DNA from: Miscanthus floridulus
Taxonomy: Eukaryota; Streptophyta; Magnoliopsida; Poales; Poaceae
Reading direction: 5' to 3'
Assembly (NCBI RefSeq): GCF_019320115.1
Contig: NC_089584.1
Span: 51,705,633 to 51,769,632 of the forward strand
DNA: 64,000 nucleotides
Part shown: positions 61,601-64,000 of the stretch, piece by piece
Position numbering within the stretch: position 1 is the stretch's first letter
How the letters are laid out: every line of letters begins with the position of its first letter
The notes under the pieces: model-generated
What the model saw: the letters and a program-made list of their open reading frames with translations, nothing else
The model's database searches: none
What the model was told of the DNA's origin: nothing
Translations under genes and position numbers: made by a program

Positions 61601-61980
61601 CTGTGACATTCATCGATGTGGTACACTGCCAGAAGGAGATGCTCTCCTTTGAAGTTGTCGACTTCTAGGGACCATACAATGCCATATTCAGGAGAACATG
61701 TTATGCCAAGTTCATGGCGGTCCCAAACTACACCTACCTCAAGTTGAAGATGCTAGGACCATGCATCGTGATTACATTGTCAGGAAACTTCTAGAATGAA
61801 TATCAATGCGAGAGGGACATCGTTGAGTACTCGGAGGCCAACAACCTAGACTCGAGAGCTCCTAGCCTGCCCTACTCCATGTTAGGGAAGAAGCTCCTAT
61901 CGATGACTCTTGGACAATAGCCCACCGCCATCCTTGACCCATTGTCCTTAGCCCCAACGTTGGCTCTGACCCCCACAACC
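58681..61980 (+). pseudogene. gypsy gag and protease, plus strand (degenerate)
   Basis: A run of broken plus-strand frames: Pro/Thr/Ala-rich gag-like segments (58681-59125, 59803-60132), an acidic linker near 60230-60450 (NDDEDMADILED, EEPPKEE), then CQNYGFVVTHLAKDC near 61074-61118. Protease follows at about 61380-61800: EVGRFPLVV, KILMDRGSDINILY and FMAVPNYTYLKLKM. As in the inner gypsy element the active site reads DRGS. Coding similarity ends near 61980 with no RT after it. Confidence 0.7.
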
Positions 61981-62830
61981 ATCGTCATCAAATCTTGAAG
62001 TGGAAGCCGACAACTCATGGTTATGTTTGCCCTTTATTTTTCTCAATTTTAGTTATCATTTAAATCTTGCAAAGAACATTTATTTGTTACATGAATAAAT
62101 CATGATCTCTTGAGTACCTTATGAAGAACCTCTCTGGGTTGCTTGGGGGCTAACCTTTGCAGTCACCATGTACGCTCTTATCCAGCACGTTCATATATTA
62201 CACTAACTTATCAACGCACTCAGGGCACTACTATGATAACTACATACGTCGCCCACTCATACTTTCTTCTTGATCGATCAATGTCTCATAGGCCTTGAAA
62301 TGGCGTGACCTAACAAGACCTTGCATTGACTCGATCAAAGTGTTTCATTCTGGTCGAATAATCACTAGGTAGTTGGTCCAAAGCTTAACTAGCATCAAAT
62401 ACTAAAGACAATGAGAGAAAGAGTGCATAAAATCAGGTGCAACACATTACAAGATGGCCTCAATCGCCGCCTGAATCCTCTAATGAGTCAGGTATACTGC
62501 CTTGCACTATCATGGAGAGATCCAAACCATAGATTATAGCCTTAGAAGGCTATATGGACTATTTGTTGAATCTGATGGTACAACAAGGGATCCGTGTCAA
62601 TGGGTTTGCCCTGATGGAGCCGATGTTCAGGTCTGTGTAGATTGTCCCTACGGTCACTAGCGCCATGTGTGCCCCGGTGGATAAGCTATACTAGGAAACT
62701 TCCTCTAGATGCCTTGTGATCCTCCTCAGCTAGGAAACCACCTTTGATGAAGAGGCAAGCCCTCTTAGGCTGAGGATAGGCCACCAGGTAGGCAACTGCG
62801 GCCAGTCGTGACTACACCCCTGAGCTCATC
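61981..62830. other. spacer between gag-protease and antisense ORF
   Basis: AT-rich at first (a T-rich run, then ATGAATAAATCATG near 62091), followed by ordinary DNA with GCTTGGGGGCTAAC near 62140. Nothing coding is recognised. Confidence 0.4.
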
Positions 62831-64000
62831 CTCAAGGGACAACACTTGAGATACATACTTTGCCTCCATGGCCAAAAGAGTCCCTTGCGTGTAGCCACTC
62901 AGCCTCAGTAGCCACAACCTCTAGGTTCGTGTAATTAGACTTATGTTCAGCAAGCTCATTCTTAAGGCGCCTTGCCTTAGTCGACTCCACTATTAACAGA
63001 AGTGTTAGTCGAAAACCCACATACAATCATGACACAATTCATTGCTAGAAAGTATAGACACCTTGGATCTACTTTTGAAGCTTCTCTATCTCTTCCTAAG
63101 CAAGCACTCACTTCTGCCTTTCCCTCCAATATGCGGAGCCCAAGGCACCAAGGGCAACCTTCTCTTGAGACATCCCAACAATGGCTTTGGCAGCGGCTAA
63201 GAAGGGAACAAAGGTTTTACAAACCTCATCAAACATGAGGGAGAATGGTCTTAGCAGGAACCCTACCTTGGGCCTCATCTTGATTGCACTTTAGAACTGC
63301 AACCTCCTTCTCCAGCTCAGCTATCCACACCTTTACGTCATCATCTAGCTGAGAAAACCAATCTCGGATGAACGCGGACTTGGCCGAAGAATTCTTCTGA
63401 AGATACTACAAGCGTGAGACAACATAAGTCTTAGCTTCATTCATAATGAATCAACCAAAGACTTGAGGGGAGACCCATCATGATCCACTACGTGGTCCTG
63501 AGTGTAGCCCAAGGGCAACGTCCACTCGGTCCGACCACTAGGCGGATGCTCGGGGGCTAGAACTCCCAGCATGGATTATACCTCTAGGGTAGCGCTAAGG
63601 TAATCGATGGCCAAGATGCTCTTGGTCTTCATGGTGTCAGTAGGGCTTGTAGCATGGAGAACAAACTATCTGCATGCTTCACTATTTCATCCATCTCTTC
63701 AAAGCCAGAGACAAGATGACATCGTTCCTCAACATCATTGAACAAGCTCTCGTCTTTAGCGCTGAAAGCCTGCAACAACGGACCTCCCCCTACTCGTTTG
63801 GTCTGATACCCAAGAGGGACCAGGCAAATGTCATCCACCTATGGAGGAAAGTCAACCCATAGCAACACCCTCTTAAGGCTATCCTCTAGAAGAATTCCCA
63901 AGGATGACCCTGATGGGTCAAGCCCATAAACCGGCTCAATGATAGGCTCTTTTACTCGGGCACCCACACTGAGAGCCTAAGCAGGTTCACCCTACATAGG
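62831..64000 (-). pseudogene. antisense ORF of the right-hand gypsy element (partial, degenerate)
   Basis: The minus strand opposes the gag-protease direction. 63629-63838 gives SLFNDVEERCHLVSGFEEMD. 62832-63026 gives a charged helix-forming stretch KARRLKNELAEHKSNYTN typical of a coiled coil. Several stops lie between. The position after gag-protease on the opposite strand parallels the Tat antisense ORF. It runs off the right edge. Confidence 0.45.

Overview
This is about 64 kb of nuclear DNA from a grass. It is most likely a panicoid of the Andropogoneae type (sorghum, sugarcane, Miscanthus or maize relatives). The basis is a plant ABCC gene with the grass pattern of a very GC-rich first exon and less GC-rich later exons, SIRE/Maximus-type copia elements with CCGGAC-rich LTRs, Tat-type gypsy elements, an RTE LINE with a TTG tail, and Stowaway, GGCCTTGTTTAG-type and Ac/Ds-like MITEs. 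The species call is inference. I saw no tRNA, rRNA, CRISPR array or bacterial feature.

Layout. 1-12344: minus-strand SIRE-like copia element (left LTR cut by the window edge) with decayed gag, pol and an extra env-position ORF. It sits inside a second, plus-strand copia element, of which only the 3' part (12345-16503) is in view. 16504-17560: GC-rich target DNA and a 266-bp Ac/Ds-like hAT MITE with a perfect 8-bp duplication. 18075-29545: the one intact host gene, a minus-strand full-length ABC transporter of subfamily C (13 exons, 1522 codons, all junctions GT/AG and in phase), with MITEs in introns 1 and 3. 29546-33894: upstream and intergenic DNA with Stowaway MITEs and a strong 29-bp hairpin. 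33895-36303: solo LTR with a 5-bp duplication. 36544-38667: a related LTR in opposite orientation, cut by the next element.

38668 to about 53547 is a nest. A minus-strand Tat-like gypsy element carries an antisense (plus-strand) ORF and is split by a second minus-strand gypsy element (39962 to about 51130). That element is itself split by a long AT-rich LTR-like block (43181 to about 48085), which contains a 5'-truncated RTE LINE (45437-46810) flanked by an 18-bp duplication. 53548-58365 holds further LTR-like DNA. 58366-64000 holds a plus-strand gypsy gag-protease relic followed by a minus-strand antisense ORF.

Only the ABCC gene looks functional. It is expected to encode a membrane pump (TMD0-TMD1-NBD1-TMD2-NBD2) for conjugates or other organic anions. 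Everything else is decayed mobile DNA. Its most interesting features are a recurring CCGGAC motif array upstream of TATA boxes in several LTRs and once inside an element ahead of its extra ORF, and two gypsy relics that keep gag-protease plus an antisense ORF but show no reverse transcriptase or integrase.
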